From the NCBI GenBank assembly GCA_018668255.1, contig JABISZ010000044.1:31304-95303 (forward strand): a stretch of DNA of 64,000 nt, read 5' to 3'. Under the pieces are notes generated by a model. The model was not told the origin of the DNA and ran no database searches. It saw only the letters and a program-made list of their open reading frames with translations. This stretch comes from Pseudomonadota bacterium (lineage in GTDB: Bacteria; Pseudomonadota; Gammaproteobacteria; Ga0077536). Every line of letters begins with the position of its first letter. Position 1 is the stretch's first letter. The position numbers and the translations under genes are program-made. Positions 9,097 to 17,537 of this stretch are shown here, piece by piece.

Positions 9097-11024
9097 AACT
9101 TCTTATTGTCTCGGGAACTATTAGTCGCAAAGCTTGAAGGCTCAGAGTTCGTCTTTCGAAGAGTCGGGCAAAAAGAAGACAACAACATAAAGCATTCTTC
9201 CTCATCATAGCAATCAACCGCATCTTTGAGGTCACCTAAAAAGCCAGCCATTAATTTCTCATCTAATTTTTTATGTGAAGCTAATAGTAATTTTTCATGA
9301 ATCGTCTCATCTGGGCTTTCGTACTCGTAGAAAAGCTCTTCATCGATTTTTTCACCCCCACGCAAACCTGTATAAACGATATTAATATCCTTGTTCGGAA
9401 CATGTCCGGAAAGTCGTATAACTTGCTCAGCCAAGAATGTTATATTAATTGGCCTTCCCATATCTAGAACAAAAACCTCCCCCCCTGACCCAACCACACT
9501 TGCCTCCAAAATCAACTGACAGGCTTCCGAGACAGCCATAAAATATCTCGTTGCCTCAGGGTGGGTTACCGTTACGGGGCCACCTTCAGATATCTGACTT
9601 TGAAACAAAGGCACCACACTACCGGTGGAGCCAAGAACGTTACCAAAGCGGACCGTGATGTAATTAGTGTTAGATTGCTCGTTTTTATGTACGCAAAGCA
9701 TTTCTGCGAATCGCTTGGTTGCTCCCATTACACTAGAAGGGTTGACGGCTTTATCCGAAGAGATCAAAACAAAGCTGTCACAACTGTGAGCACTAGCTAG
9801 ATCAGCAACATTATCTGTACCCAAGATGTTATTGCTGATCGCCTCGCGCGTATGTTCCTCAAGTATCGGTACATGCTTATATGCCGCTGCATGAAAAACA
9901 TGTTCAGGGTTGAATTTTTTAAAAGCAAAGTCTAAAGCTGAAGTATCGCGGACATCTCCAAGCACAAAGAAAGACTCTATGCCTGGGTAATTAGTTCTGA
10001 TCTCTCTTTCTGCTTGGTATAAATTTAATTCGCTGTTATCAAACACGACTAGTCGAGAGATGCCTAACCCACATAACTGACGAGATAATTCAATACCCAC
10101 GGATCCACCGCCACCCGTAACCAAAACAACTGAAGAGCACAAAGCATTCTGCATTTTATCCCAGTCTAACTGGATTTTTTCTCGACCCAATAAGTCGTCT
10201 ATAGCTACATCGCGCACTTTTTCCAGACCAACTTTTTGATCTACCAAATCTAATAGCTTAGGCAAAGTTCGATAGTCTGCACCGCTTAAAGCACAGGCTT
10301 GGACTATCAGCTGCATCTCTTGAGCGTTAGCCGACGGCACTGCAATAATGATTAAATGAATATCGAACCTGGTAACTATATTGGCAATATTCTCGACTCC
10401 TCCTAAGACAGGGAGGCCATGTATCCGTGAGCTTAGAAACGATGGATCATCGTCAACGAACCCCACTGCCAAATATTGCTCGCTTCTCCTCAGTTCTCTT
10501 AGCAATCCTTCTCCAGCATGCCCCGCACCGACGATCAAAACCCTTTCTCCAAAACGCATGGAGAGAAGGCCTAATTCTCGATCTTTCCACAAGCGAAAAA
10601 TTAATCGAGATCCTCCTAAAAGAAAGATCAAAAAGATAGGGAAAAGTAAAAACATACTGCGGGGAATTGACTGTATTTGAAAAAGTAATGCAGCTAGTCC
10701 CAAGGACATACTTCCTAAGGCAGCGCAGCCGACAACCCGCATAAGATCTTGAACACTAGCAAACCGCCATTGCCCTCGATACAAGTAAAAAGCATTGAAA
10801 ATCAGACCCTGTAAGACAACGACCACAGGCAATGCCTCAAGGTTAGCATCAATAAATTCAGCTGGAGGGACTTCAAAATTGAACCTCGCCCAAAGAGCAC
10901 CCACCCAAGCCACAGAAACAGCTAATAAGTCATGTGTAGCTATTTTAATTTTAGGGCTCATGAGTAATTTAGAAAATGATTCAAATGAATGTCTACTGAT
11001 TATTTTTACTACTTTTGGGGGCAT
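9093..11024 (-). CDS. WbpM/FlaA1-type nucleoside-diphosphate-sugar 4,6-dehydratase (polysaccharide biosynthesis)
   Basis: 643 residues, the length of membrane-anchored WbpM/CapD proteins. The first ~130 residues hold four hydrophobic segments (LLAVSVAWVGALWARF and following). A middle nucleotide-binding-like domain starts at VLIVGAGHAGEG. The C-terminal SDR domain has VLVTGGGGSVGIELSRQ, HAAAYKHVPILEEH and SSDKAVNPSSVMGATKR, where the usual SYK triad is replaced by the S-M-K arrangement of this family. It likely converts UDP-GlcNAc to the 4-keto-6-deoxy sugar for O-antigen or capsule. The start at 11024 overlaps the upstream gene by 32 nt; ATG 10961 is an alternative. The next gene, galU, overlaps by 4 nt. 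Confidence 0.88.
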   Translation of the reverse strand: MPPKVVKIISRHSFESFSKLLMSPKIKIATHDLLAVSVAWVGALWARFNFEVPPAEFIDANLEALPVVVVLQGLIFNAFYLYRGQWRFASVQDLMRVVGCAALGSMSLGLAALLFQIQSIPRSMFLLFPIFLIFLLGGSRLIFRLWKDRELGLLSMRFGERVLIVGAGHAGEGLLRELRRSEQYLAVGFVDDDPSFLSSRIHGLPVLGGVENIANIVTRFDIHLIIIAVPSANAQEMQLIVQACALSGADYRTLPKLLDLVDQKVGLEKVRDVAIDDLLGREKIQLDWDKMQNALCSSVVLVTGGGGSVGIELSRQLCGLGISRLVVFDNSELNLYQAEREIRTNYPGIESFFVLGDVRDTSALDFAFKKFNPEHVFHAAAYKHVPILEEHTREAISNNILGTDNVADLASAHSCDSFVLISSDKAVNPSSVMGATKRFAEMLCVHKNEQSNTNYITVRFGNVLGSTGSVVPLFQSQISEGGPVTVTHPEATRYFMAVSEACQLILEASVVGSGGEVFVLDMGRPINITFLAEQVIRLSGHVPNKDINIVYTGLRGGEKIDEELFYEYESPDETIHEKLLLASHKKLDEKLMAGFLGDLKDAVDCYDEEECFMLLSSFCPTLRKTNSEPSSFATNSSRDNKKL

Positions 11025-12015
11025 AGTACCAGATGATTATAAGAAAAGCGTATACACATCCAATCCCCCAAGTCGAGTCAACGACACCTTCCGTCACTAA
11101 CCATGCTGCTGGCCAGCATATACATAAATTCACAACCACCAAACACAGATTGAGAGCTCGCACACCCATACCACTGAGCACAAACCTCTGGTAGGCGTGC
11201 TCGCGATGAGCAGACCACCACGTCTCTCTCTTAATTATTCTTTTAAACAGGGTCAGCAATGCATCACAAATAAAGGGAGAGAGTAAGATAAAAGGTACAC
11301 CTATGGGTACACCTTCAGTTGCTCCGAAAATAGAAATTGCGATCAACTGGAATCCAATGAAGTAGCTGCCGAGATCCCCTAGAAAAATACGAGCAGGATG
11401 AATATTAAATAAGAGAAACCCAAAAATTGCACCTGCTAAGACCCAGCACAATACTAGAAGCTCTAGGGAGAAAAAAGTCGACCCACACAACATATAGCCA
11501 AGGATAGATAAGATTGCTTGACTACTGGCATAACCGTCTGCCCCGTCCAAAAAATTAAATACGTTGACTATAAAAACAATGAGGAAAACGACGCCAGCCA
11601 AGAGGAGACTATCGCTGGGGAAATGAGAGGACAAACAAAACGATACGAAGAAAATGGACAGCAACACTTGTCCTGCGAGTCGCCATACGGCACTGCGCGG
11701 CTTCCAGTCATCCAGTCCACCCATCATGGCAAACAATATTCCACAGATCAGCCATACTAAAGCTGAATTTTGCTCTTGTGTAGAAAAGCTGAACCCGCCT
11801 TCAGAAGAAAAATCAAGGAATACTATTTGATAACCAAGAAAGACTACTGCTATAGCAATTCCTCCGCCTCTAGGCACGACACGTCGATGCAAACTTCGCT
11901 CGTTAGGCACATCGACAATTTGCATTTTGTTTAAAACGAAACATGACAAGGCAGTTACTAAAATAGACAGGAAAAATGGAGCGATAAAAAATTCAAATAA
12001 AAAAATATTACTCAT
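10993..12015 (-). CDS. WecA/WbpL-type polyprenyl-phosphate sugar-1-phosphate transferase
   Basis: 340 residues with about ten membrane segments. It should start an O-antigen repeat by moving an N-acetylhexosamine-1-phosphate onto undecaprenyl phosphate. Family motifs are all visible: VPNERSLHRRVVPRGGG near residue 36, GGLDDWK, NVFNFLDGADGYASS, FLGDLGSYFIGF (metal-binding aspartates), and the basic loop HREHAYQR. WbpL rather than MraY is favoured because the gene lies between a WbpV-like and a WbpM-like gene. Overlaps the upstream gene by 8 nt. The specific donor sugar is inferred only. Confidence 0.88.
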   Translation of the reverse strand: MSNIFLFEFFIAPFFLSILVTALSCFVLNKMQIVDVPNERSLHRRVVPRGGGIAIAVVFLGYQIVFLDFSSEGGFSFSTQEQNSALVWLICGILFAMMGGLDDWKPRSAVWRLAGQVLLSIFFVSFCLSSHFPSDSLLLAGVVFLIVFIVNVFNFLDGADGYASSQAILSILGYMLCGSTFFSLELLVLCWVLAGAIFGFLLFNIHPARIFLGDLGSYFIGFQLIAISIFGATEGVPIGVPFILLSPFICDALLTLFKRIIKRETWWSAHREHAYQRFVLSGMGVRALNLCLVVVNLCICWPAAWLVTEGVVDSTWGIGCVYAFLIIIWYYAPKSSKNNQ

Positions 12016-12973
12016 CTAAATAGAAAGCTCCTGTCAGCTGAACTGCTTCTATGAACGAAATTTTGGGAGTCCAATCCAACATTGAATGTGCATCTGACGA
12101 ATCCACCAGCAACGATTCAGTTAGACGAGCATATTCTGAAGATTTATTGGCGACTGCGGCTAGCACTTTAAGAAGTCCAAGAGGAAAAGGGAAAAGATAA
12201 GCACGTCGGCCAAGAGCTTTGGCTAATGCGGAGATCAGCTCGGGTGTAGAAACGCAAACATCTGCTAAAGTGAACACTTCAAATCCTGAGTTCGTTCGTT
12301 CCACTGCTGCTGAAACTGCAGTCACGAGATTCTCTACATAAATAAAGCTCCGTTGGTTGTCTATCCTTGCTAAAGGCATAGGGACTCTTTTCAATATTGC
12401 GTTACAGAGGCTATCTAAATTGCCTTTTTGCCCAGGTCCATAGACAAGCGATGGTCTCAATATGCTTCCGGTAAGCCCAGGTATAGAAAGAAGGCTTTTC
12501 TCAGCCTCCCATTTTGTCAACCCATAGTAATCTTTAGGATCTGGCGTCCTTCCAGGGCTCATGGGGTCATTAACTGATTCTGTTACGTCACCATTAACCT
12601 TGATAGAGCTCATGAAAATAAAACTTTTGACACCAGACTCATGAGCTTGTTTGGCAAGCCCAAATGTGCCCCCTACATTTACGTCACGATAATGCTCAAG
12701 CAGGTTCGTGTCTTGGCCATAGGAGGAGTGAGTCACTCCTGCCAGGTGGATCACAACATCGATCTCACATAAGTCATTATTCCAGTCTTTGTTAGCATTA
12801 ATCAGGCCAGAAACTAATGTTTTCGTAGCTCCTGGGCAGACTGCGCCATTGCGGCTGACAGCAGTAACTGCATGTCCTCGCTCAATTAAATCTCTGCACA
12901 CGTACCGGCCTATAAAGCCATCCGCTCCTGTAACAAAAATACGTAAAGACAAGTTTAGTTTCCTCTCCAACAT
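12008..12973 (-). CDS. NAD-dependent sugar epimerase/reductase (WbpV-like)
   Basis: About 321 residues, extended-SDR fold. The Rossmann motif GADGFIGRYVCRDL comes immediately after the start, the HLAGVTH region follows, and the catalytic pair YYGLTKWEAE (YxxxK) with SSIKVNGD lies mid-protein. Family members include UDP-4-keto-6-deoxy-GlcNAc reductases such as WbpV and UDP-glucose 4-epimerases; placement beside WbpM/WbpL types favours the reductase. The start is uncertain: a strong GGAGAGG lies inside the first codons and points to a TTG at 12952 (protein MSLRIFVTG...). Overlaps the next gene by 8 nt. Confidence 0.82.
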   Translation of the reverse strand: MLERKLNLSLRIFVTGADGFIGRYVCRDLIERGHAVTAVSRNGAVCPGATKTLVSGLINANKDWNNDLCEIDVVIHLAGVTHSSYGQDTNLLEHYRDVNVGGTFGLAKQAHESGVKSFIFMSSIKVNGDVTESVNDPMSPGRTPDPKDYYGLTKWEAEKSLLSIPGLTGSILRPSLVYGPGQKGNLDSLCNAILKRVPMPLARIDNQRSFIYVENLVTAVSAAVERTNSGFEVFTLADVCVSTPELISALAKALGRRAYLFPFPLGLLKVLAAVANKSSEYARLTESLLVDSSDAHSMLDWTPKISFIEAVQLTGAFYLDE

Positions 12974-13025
12974 CCAGCATTTCTATCAGTATCCATTGCG
13001 TACCCCCGAGAGTATTTACAATAGC

Positions 13026-14132
13026 TTAATCAGCAAGGAATTTAGTTACAGCAGAGACTACAGATACTTGATCCGATTCAGATAACCACGGGTGCATAGG
13101 CAAACTAAGTACTCTAGCGGCGACATGGTCAGCTACTTCAAATTTTTTCTGCGCCCAATCTTGCCCAGCAAATACAGGCTGTCGATTGACAGCGACAGGA
13201 TAATGCACTGCTGACGGGATATTCACACTACTTAAATAGGCCTGCAGTTTATCGCGATGATCGACCTGAACAGTGTACTGGGCGAAGACACTGTCATTGT
13301 GATCGTGGACATAAGGCGTCACGAGTTTCTCAGCACAGCTGCTATTGAATTTTTGAGAGTATGACTCTCCTACTCTAGCTCGACTAGCGACCTCATCAGG
13401 GAAAGTAGTCATCTTGGATAGTAATACTGCTGCCTGAATAGTATCTAGCCTGCCCGTTAGTCCTAGGCGTGTGTGATTGTATCGGCTCTCTTGCCCGTGG
13501 GCACTTATTTCTCTTAACTGCTTGGCAATATCAGCATCGTTAGTAAAGCAGGCGCCACCATCACCGTAGCATCCGAGGGGTTTGGAGGGGAAAAAGCTTG
13601 TGCAACCGATAGTCGACAAAGAGCAGGATTTGGACCCTTTATACATAGCGCCAAAACTCTGCGCACCATCCTCAATCACTACCAGCCCATGCCGAGAGGC
13701 GACTTCGTTTATTTTGTCCATGTCAGCGCACTGGCCATACAAAGACACGGGCATTACAACTTTCGTTCGCTTTGTAATAGCCATCTCAATAAGAGAAGGA
13801 TCTATGTTGTACGTCTGTTGGTCTATATCGGCAAAAACGGGAACGGCACCAAGCCTACGGATTACTTCTGCGGTAGCAAAAAAAGTGAACGGACTAGTGA
13901 TGACTTCATCATTGACCCCGACTCCTGCCGACATTAATGCTATCAAAAGGGCATCAGTGCCACTAGATACTCCAATACAGTGACTAGCACCTGTATAGTC
14001 CTCAAGAACTTTCTCTAACTCAGCCACTTCGGGACCGCAAATATATTGGCCATGGCTTAGGACTTTTTGGATCCGCCGATCGACATCCTCTTTAAGCTGT
14101 TCATACTGACCTTGCAAATCAACAAAATTCAT
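13026..14132 (-). CDS. DegT/DnrJ/EryC1-family sugar aminotransferase (WbpE-like)
   Basis: 368 residues, fold-type I PLP enzyme that aminates a keto nucleotide sugar. K184 in TSFFPSKPLGCYGDGG is the Schiff-base lysine, D155 in VIEDGAQSFGA contacts the PLP nitrogen, and GVSSGTDALLIAL near 54 is the phosphate-binding region. The opening FVDLQGQYEQLKEDVDRRI resembles WbpE/FdtB-type enzymes. First gene of the leftward block (52 nt to the next gene), so O-antigen or capsule sugar synthesis is likely. Start is ATG with AGGAG some distance upstream; the promoter is not resolved. Confidence 0.88.
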   Translation of the reverse strand: MNFVDLQGQYEQLKEDVDRRIQKVLSHGQYICGPEVAELEKVLEDYTGASHCIGVSSGTDALLIALMSAGVGVNDEVITSPFTFFATAEVIRRLGAVPVFADIDQQTYNIDPSLIEMAITKRTKVVMPVSLYGQCADMDKINEVASRHGLVVIEDGAQSFGAMYKGSKSCSLSTIGCTSFFPSKPLGCYGDGGACFTNDADIAKQLREISAHGQESRYNHTRLGLTGRLDTIQAAVLLSKMTTFPDEVASRARVGESYSQKFNSSCAEKLVTPYVHDHNDSVFAQYTVQVDHRDKLQAYLSSVNIPSAVHYPVAVNRQPVFAGQDWAQKKFEVADHVAARVLSLPMHPWLSESDQVSVVSAVTKFLAD

Positions 14133-14470
14133 TGTGCTTCAACTGCTCCTGTATTTTCGCCTTATCGCCCTTAATGACAATGTTAAAACCTTAAAAACCC
14201 GCGAGTATTTCGTCTATAATTGTTTATTATTTACCTCATAAGACTCTCGGCAAAATTAACTTTTTTTACTCTGTTACTGATACCACGACATCTGCCACTG
14301 CAAAAACATCATACATGCCAGAACAATCGAACGATAATTAGCAACCTTATAAAAAAAAATAGAACGTTATTACGGTAGTATATTACGCAAACACGAATAA
14401 CTAACAATAGGTTTCAAAACTGAAGGCCGTGTTAACATAAGTCCCAATCTTTGTAACCGGAGAATCAAGA
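14133..14470. other. 338-nt intergenic region between polysaccharide block and ccm region
   Basis: AT-rich spacer between divergent genes, so it should carry promoters in both directions. TATATT at 14379-14384 follows an A9 tract and could be a -10 for the rightward gene, but no -35 with proper spacing is convincing. CGGAG at about 14458-14462 is the ribosome site for the gene at 14471. No hairpin, RNA gene or further ORF was recognised. Confidence 0.5.
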
Positions 14471-14851
14471 ATGGTTGATGATAGCCCTAATGGATTAGAC
14501 ACACTAACAATTGACACTGCCAATTTATTTAGAGAAGAATCGATTACTGACACTCAGTCAGCTAATATAAAGCAACTCATCCCGATAACCTTAGATGGGA
14601 CGGAAGATAGTAGCCGCGATCGGCAGTTTATTGGTGATACAACACTTATGACTCAAATGGGTCCTATTCCTGTGCAATTTCCAATTCCGGCAAAAAACTT
14701 ACAAGAAGCATTTACGATGTTCCCTGAGGGCGTCCAAGGTGCGGTAGAGAAACTCCAAGAAAGAGCCCAAGAAATGGCTAGAGAAGAGGCATCACGAATT
14801 GTAGTCCCAGGACAAGAACCAAACCGAGGAGGGTTCGGAGGCCGAGGTTAG
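14471..14851 (+). CDS. small acidic cytoplasmic protein of unknown function
   Basis: 126 residues with no signal peptide or membrane segment. The N-terminal ~45 residues look disordered and polar. The middle IPITLDGTEDSSRDRQFIG and MGPIPVQFPIPAKNLQEAF read like a conserved compact core. This is followed by an amphipathic helix (VEKLQERAQEMAREEASR) and a Gly-rich tail GGFGGRG. I have an impression that similar small proteins occur in other gammaproteobacteria but cannot name a family. It ends 21 nt before ccmA and could be co-transcribed with the ccm operon, yet nothing in it suggests haem handling. Confidence 0.7.
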   Translation: MVDDSPNGLDTLTIDTANLFREESITDTQSANIKQLIPITLDGTEDSSRDRQFIGDTTLMTQMGPIPVQFPIPAKNLQEAFTMFPEGVQGAVEKLQERAQEMAREEASRIVVPGQEPNRGGFGGRG

Positions 14852-14872
14852 CCAAGATAGAAACATAAAACT

Positions 14873-15499
14873 ATGTCGAAGCCTATACTAGAAGTCACAA
14901 ATATCTCGCTTTCCAGGGCTCAAAAGCTTGTTGTTCGCGATTTAAGTTTCTCGGTTTCAGGTGGAGAAATACTCCGGCTCTCAGGCTCTAACGGCAGCGG
15001 AAAAACAACTATCCTGCGAGCGTTGGCGGGGCTTATATTGCCCGATAATGGCAAAGTCGCAAGGCTAGAAGAAAAATTGGGCAACATCACTACTTCTAGC
15101 AACTCAGTTATCTACATTGCGCACCGTCATGGTCTGGAAGAAAATTTAAGCCCACTAGAAAATCTTAATTTCTTATCACAGGTATGTACCCCACCTCCTA
15201 TTCGAGATGGAGTCAGCGTACTTGAAACATTGGGGCTGAAAACCTCAATGCACGTCCCTACTGCTCGACTTTCAGCGGGGCAGAAACAGCGGATATCTCT
15301 TGCTAGGCTGCTGATGTTTGACGCTCCATTATGGCTTCTAGATGAGCCCTTCACAGCGCTTGATACGAGTTCAAAAAAGCAACTAGAAAGTATGATTGAT
15401 GCGCACCTAGATAGGAAAGGAGCCGTTGTGCTTGCCACTCATCAGAGATTTAATTGCAAAAGCCACGTATTAAAACATTCGCTCCCAATGATCCCATGA
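14873..15499 (+). CDS. ccmA: haem exporter ATP-binding protein CcmA
   Basis: 208-residue ABC ATPase of system I cytochrome c maturation; with CcmB it drives release of holo-CcmE from CcmC/D. Walker A GSNGSGKTT is at 38-46, the signature LSAGQKQR lies near 140, and Walker B LWLLDEPFTALD follows. Length is typical for CcmA (~205). The TGA overlaps the ccmB ATG. The ribosome site is weak. First recognisable gene of a complete ccmABCDEFGHI run. Inner-membrane cytoplasmic face. Confidence 0.95.
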   Translation: MSKPILEVTNISLSRAQKLVVRDLSFSVSGGEILRLSGSNGSGKTTILRALAGLILPDNGKVARLEEKLGNITTSSNSVIYIAHRHGLEENLSPLENLNFLSQVCTPPPIRDGVSVLETLGLKTSMHVPTARLSAGQKQRISLARLLMFDAPLWLLDEPFTALDTSSKKQLESMIDAHLDRKGAVVLATHQRFNCKSHVLKHSLPMIP

Positions 15500-16173
15500 C
15501 CCTGTTTCCCCGAGCAGTAAACGAAACAACCTCACGTGAGCTGCGGAAAACTTTTCGTAGTCCCAGCGAAATCTTCTATCCGTTAATATTTTTTGTCCTT
15601 GTGCTAACCATGTTCCCATTTTCCATACCGCCGGTGCCTGGGCTATTTAATTCGATAGCAAGTGGTATATTATGGACCGCAGCTCTTCTAGCAATCAGCC
15701 TGTCTCTCGAGACGCTTTTCAAAGCTGATTATAGCTCTGGAGCCCTCGAAGTAATTCACCTTTCTGGAGCTAACCTCGTCCTCGTAGCCATTGGGAAATC
15801 TCTAGGGCATTGGATTATTTCGGGACTGCCAATTGCCTTACTTGCATTTCCAATAGGTTGGGCGTTAGATTTAAACTTTCTAACCCTTTGGGTGCTCGTG
15901 ATAACCCTGATGCTTGGAAGTGCGACAATGAGCCTGACAGGCTCGTCAATAAGCGCCCTAACTGTTGGATTAAGAGGTGGAGGATTCCTACTGGTTATGC
16001 TCTCTCTGCCCTTTTTTGTACCGCTACTTATATTTGGCAGCTCAGCTGCCACAAATGCCTCTTTAGGTATAGTTCCTGAGGCAGAATTGTACTTTCTCGG
16101 GGGTATGTTTGTGCTCTCACTGACCGTAGCTCCTTGGGCTACAGCGCATGCCATAAAGATAAGGCTAGGCTGA
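15496..16173 (+). CDS. ccmB: haem exporter membrane protein CcmB
   Basis: 225 residues from the ATG at 15496, which overlaps the ccmA stop (ATGA); an in-frame upstream start at 15454 would lie inside ccmA and gives an unusually long N-terminus. Six hydrophobic segments, with the N-terminal cytoplasmic helix ELRKTFRSPSEIFYPLIFF and the LEVIHLSG loop typical of CcmB. Partner of CcmA and CcmC in the release of haem-loaded CcmE. Stop overlaps the first of five tandem ATGs of ccmC. Confidence 0.93.
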   Translation: MTLFPRAVNETTSRELRKTFRSPSEIFYPLIFFVLVLTMFPFSIPPVPGLFNSIASGILWTAALLAISLSLETLFKADYSSGALEVIHLSGANLVLVAIGKSLGHWIISGLPIALLAFPIGWALDLNFLTLWVLVITLMLGSATMSLTGSSISALTVGLRGGGFLLVMLSLPFFVPLLIFGSSAATNASLGIVPEAELYFLGGMFVLSLTVAPWATAHAIKIRLG

Positions 16174-16940
16174 TGATGATGATGATGAATTTATTACACA
16201 AATATGCCTCACTAAAAAACTTTTACTTTTTAAGCGTAAAATTGTCTCGGTGGTTGGTTTTACCTTTCGTTTTTACCTTGGTATATGGCTTAATCGGCGC
16301 TCTCTGGATTGCGCCCCAAGACTATCAGCAAGGCGAGAGCTTCAGGATAATGTATGTACATGTGCCAAGTGCTTGGCTTTCTATGTTTGTATATATGAAT
16401 ATGTTTGGTGCTGCGATACTCACTCTGATCTGGCGGGTGAAACTATCTGAAATAGTTCTCCGCGCCTGCGCGCCCCTTGGTGCAATTTTCACTTTTCTTG
16501 CGCTTATTACAGGCTCCATTTGGGGCAAACCGATGTGGGGAACTTGGTGGGTGTGGGACGCGCGCCTTACTTCCGAGTTGCTTTTACTTTTCATCTACTT
16601 TGGAATAATTGCGCTCTTCCAAGCGATTGAAGATAGACGTATGGCCGCAAAAGCCTGCGCTTTGATGACAGTAGTCGGTGCAGTTAACATCCCTATTATT
16701 CACTATTCGGTGCAATGGTGGAGTACACTTCATCAAGGGCCAACGGTGTCTAAAATCGGCACGCCGTCAATTCATCTGGACATGCTTATTCCTTTAATCG
16801 TGATGAGCGTTGCATTCACACTTTATTTTATAATCATGTGCTTGGCGCGCATCAGAATAGGTATACGAGAATACGATAAGAATTCAACCTGGGTCAAAAA
16901 TTTAGTGACCTCCACTCTGCAAAAGGAGCATAACCAGTGA
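16173..16940 (+). CDS. ccmC: haem-handling protein CcmC
   Basis: About 255 residues from the ATG that shares its A with the ccmB TGA. CcmC presents haem to CcmE in the periplasm. The tryptophan-rich WWD signature WGTWWVWDARLTSEL is clear, flanked by about six membrane segments, and conserved histidines occur in VHVPSAW and IHYSVQWW. The start codon is repeated five times in a row (16173-16187), so the exact initiation codon is ambiguous by up to four residues. The stop overlaps the GTG of ccmD. Confidence 0.94.
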   Translation: MMMMMNLLHKYASLKNFYFLSVKLSRWLVLPFVFTLVYGLIGALWIAPQDYQQGESFRIMYVHVPSAWLSMFVYMNMFGAAILTLIWRVKLSEIVLRACAPLGAIFTFLALITGSIWGKPMWGTWWVWDARLTSELLLLFIYFGIIALFQAIEDRRMAAKACALMTVVGAVNIPIIHYSVQWWSTLHQGPTVSKIGTPSIHLDMLIPLIVMSVAFTLYFIIMCLARIRIGIREYDKNSTWVKNLVTSTLQKEHNQ

Positions 16941-17083
16941 ACAATTTTTTCCTAATGGGAGGTTACGCCTTTTACGTCTGGTCAGCGTATATTACAACAG
17001 CTATAGTGCTGGCCGCGTCATATGTACTTGTAAGAAAACACGAACGACTTCAATTACAACGGCTTATAAAAGCTCAGAACTAA
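16937..17083 (+). CDS. ccmD: haem exporter small subunit CcmD
   Basis: 48 residues starting with GTG at 16937, overlapping the ccmC TGA (GTGA). The translation has the characteristic CcmD opening GGYAFYVWSAYITTA, a single membrane helix, and a basic tail VRKHERLQLQRLIK. CcmD stabilises the CcmC-CcmE complex and helps release holo-CcmE. An internal ATG at codon 7 is an alternative start. The position between ccmC and ccmE is canonical. Confidence 0.9.
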   Translation: MNNFFLMGGYAFYVWSAYITTAIVLAASYVLVRKHERLQLQRLIKAQN

Positions 17084-17096
17084 CTAGTAGGAAACA

Positions 17097-17537
17097 ATGT
17101 CCCCACGAAAGAAAAAAATGCTGACTTTAGCCCTCGCTATTGCCGGACTAGGTTTAGCAACAGCGCTAATTTTGACCGCCTTTGAAAAGAACTTGATGTA
17201 TTTTTACAGTCCTAGCGAGATCGCCGAGGGGAAAGCACCCGACAATCGACCTTTCCGAATCGGAGGTATGGTCGTAAAAGGCAGTGTTATTAGAGAAAAA
17301 GATACTCTAGGGGTGTGGTTCAACCTTACCGACTATGCACACGAACGAATGGTTTATTACAAAGGGATACTTCCTGACTTATTCAGAGAAGGTCAAGGTA
17401 TTGTCGCCAAAGGTGGCCTCAATGAAACAGGCCTCTTTGTGGCTACCGAAGTACTAGCAAAGCATGACGAAAACTACATGCCGCCGGAAGTAGCGGATGC
17501 ACTGAAGAAATCTCAGGAATATCAAAACTCAAAATGA
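17097..17537 (+). CDS. ccmE: periplasmic haem chaperone CcmE
   Basis: 146 residues: a short basic N-terminus, one membrane anchor (residues 8-28), then an OB-fold domain. H123 in LAKHDENYMPPEV is the covalent haem ligand, with Y127 completing HxxxY. The LPDLFREGQG segment is also diagnostic. Holds haem covalently in the periplasm and passes it to CcmF/H. The AGTAGGAAAC ribosome site precedes the ATG; the stop overlaps the ccmF start by 4 nt. Confidence 0.95.
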   Translation: MSPRKKKMLTLALAIAGLGLATALILTAFEKNLMYFYSPSEIAEGKAPDNRPFRIGGMVVKGSVIREKDTLGVWFNLTDYAHERMVYYKGILPDLFREGQGIVAKGGLNETGLFVATEVLAKHDENYMPPEVADALKKSQEYQNSK

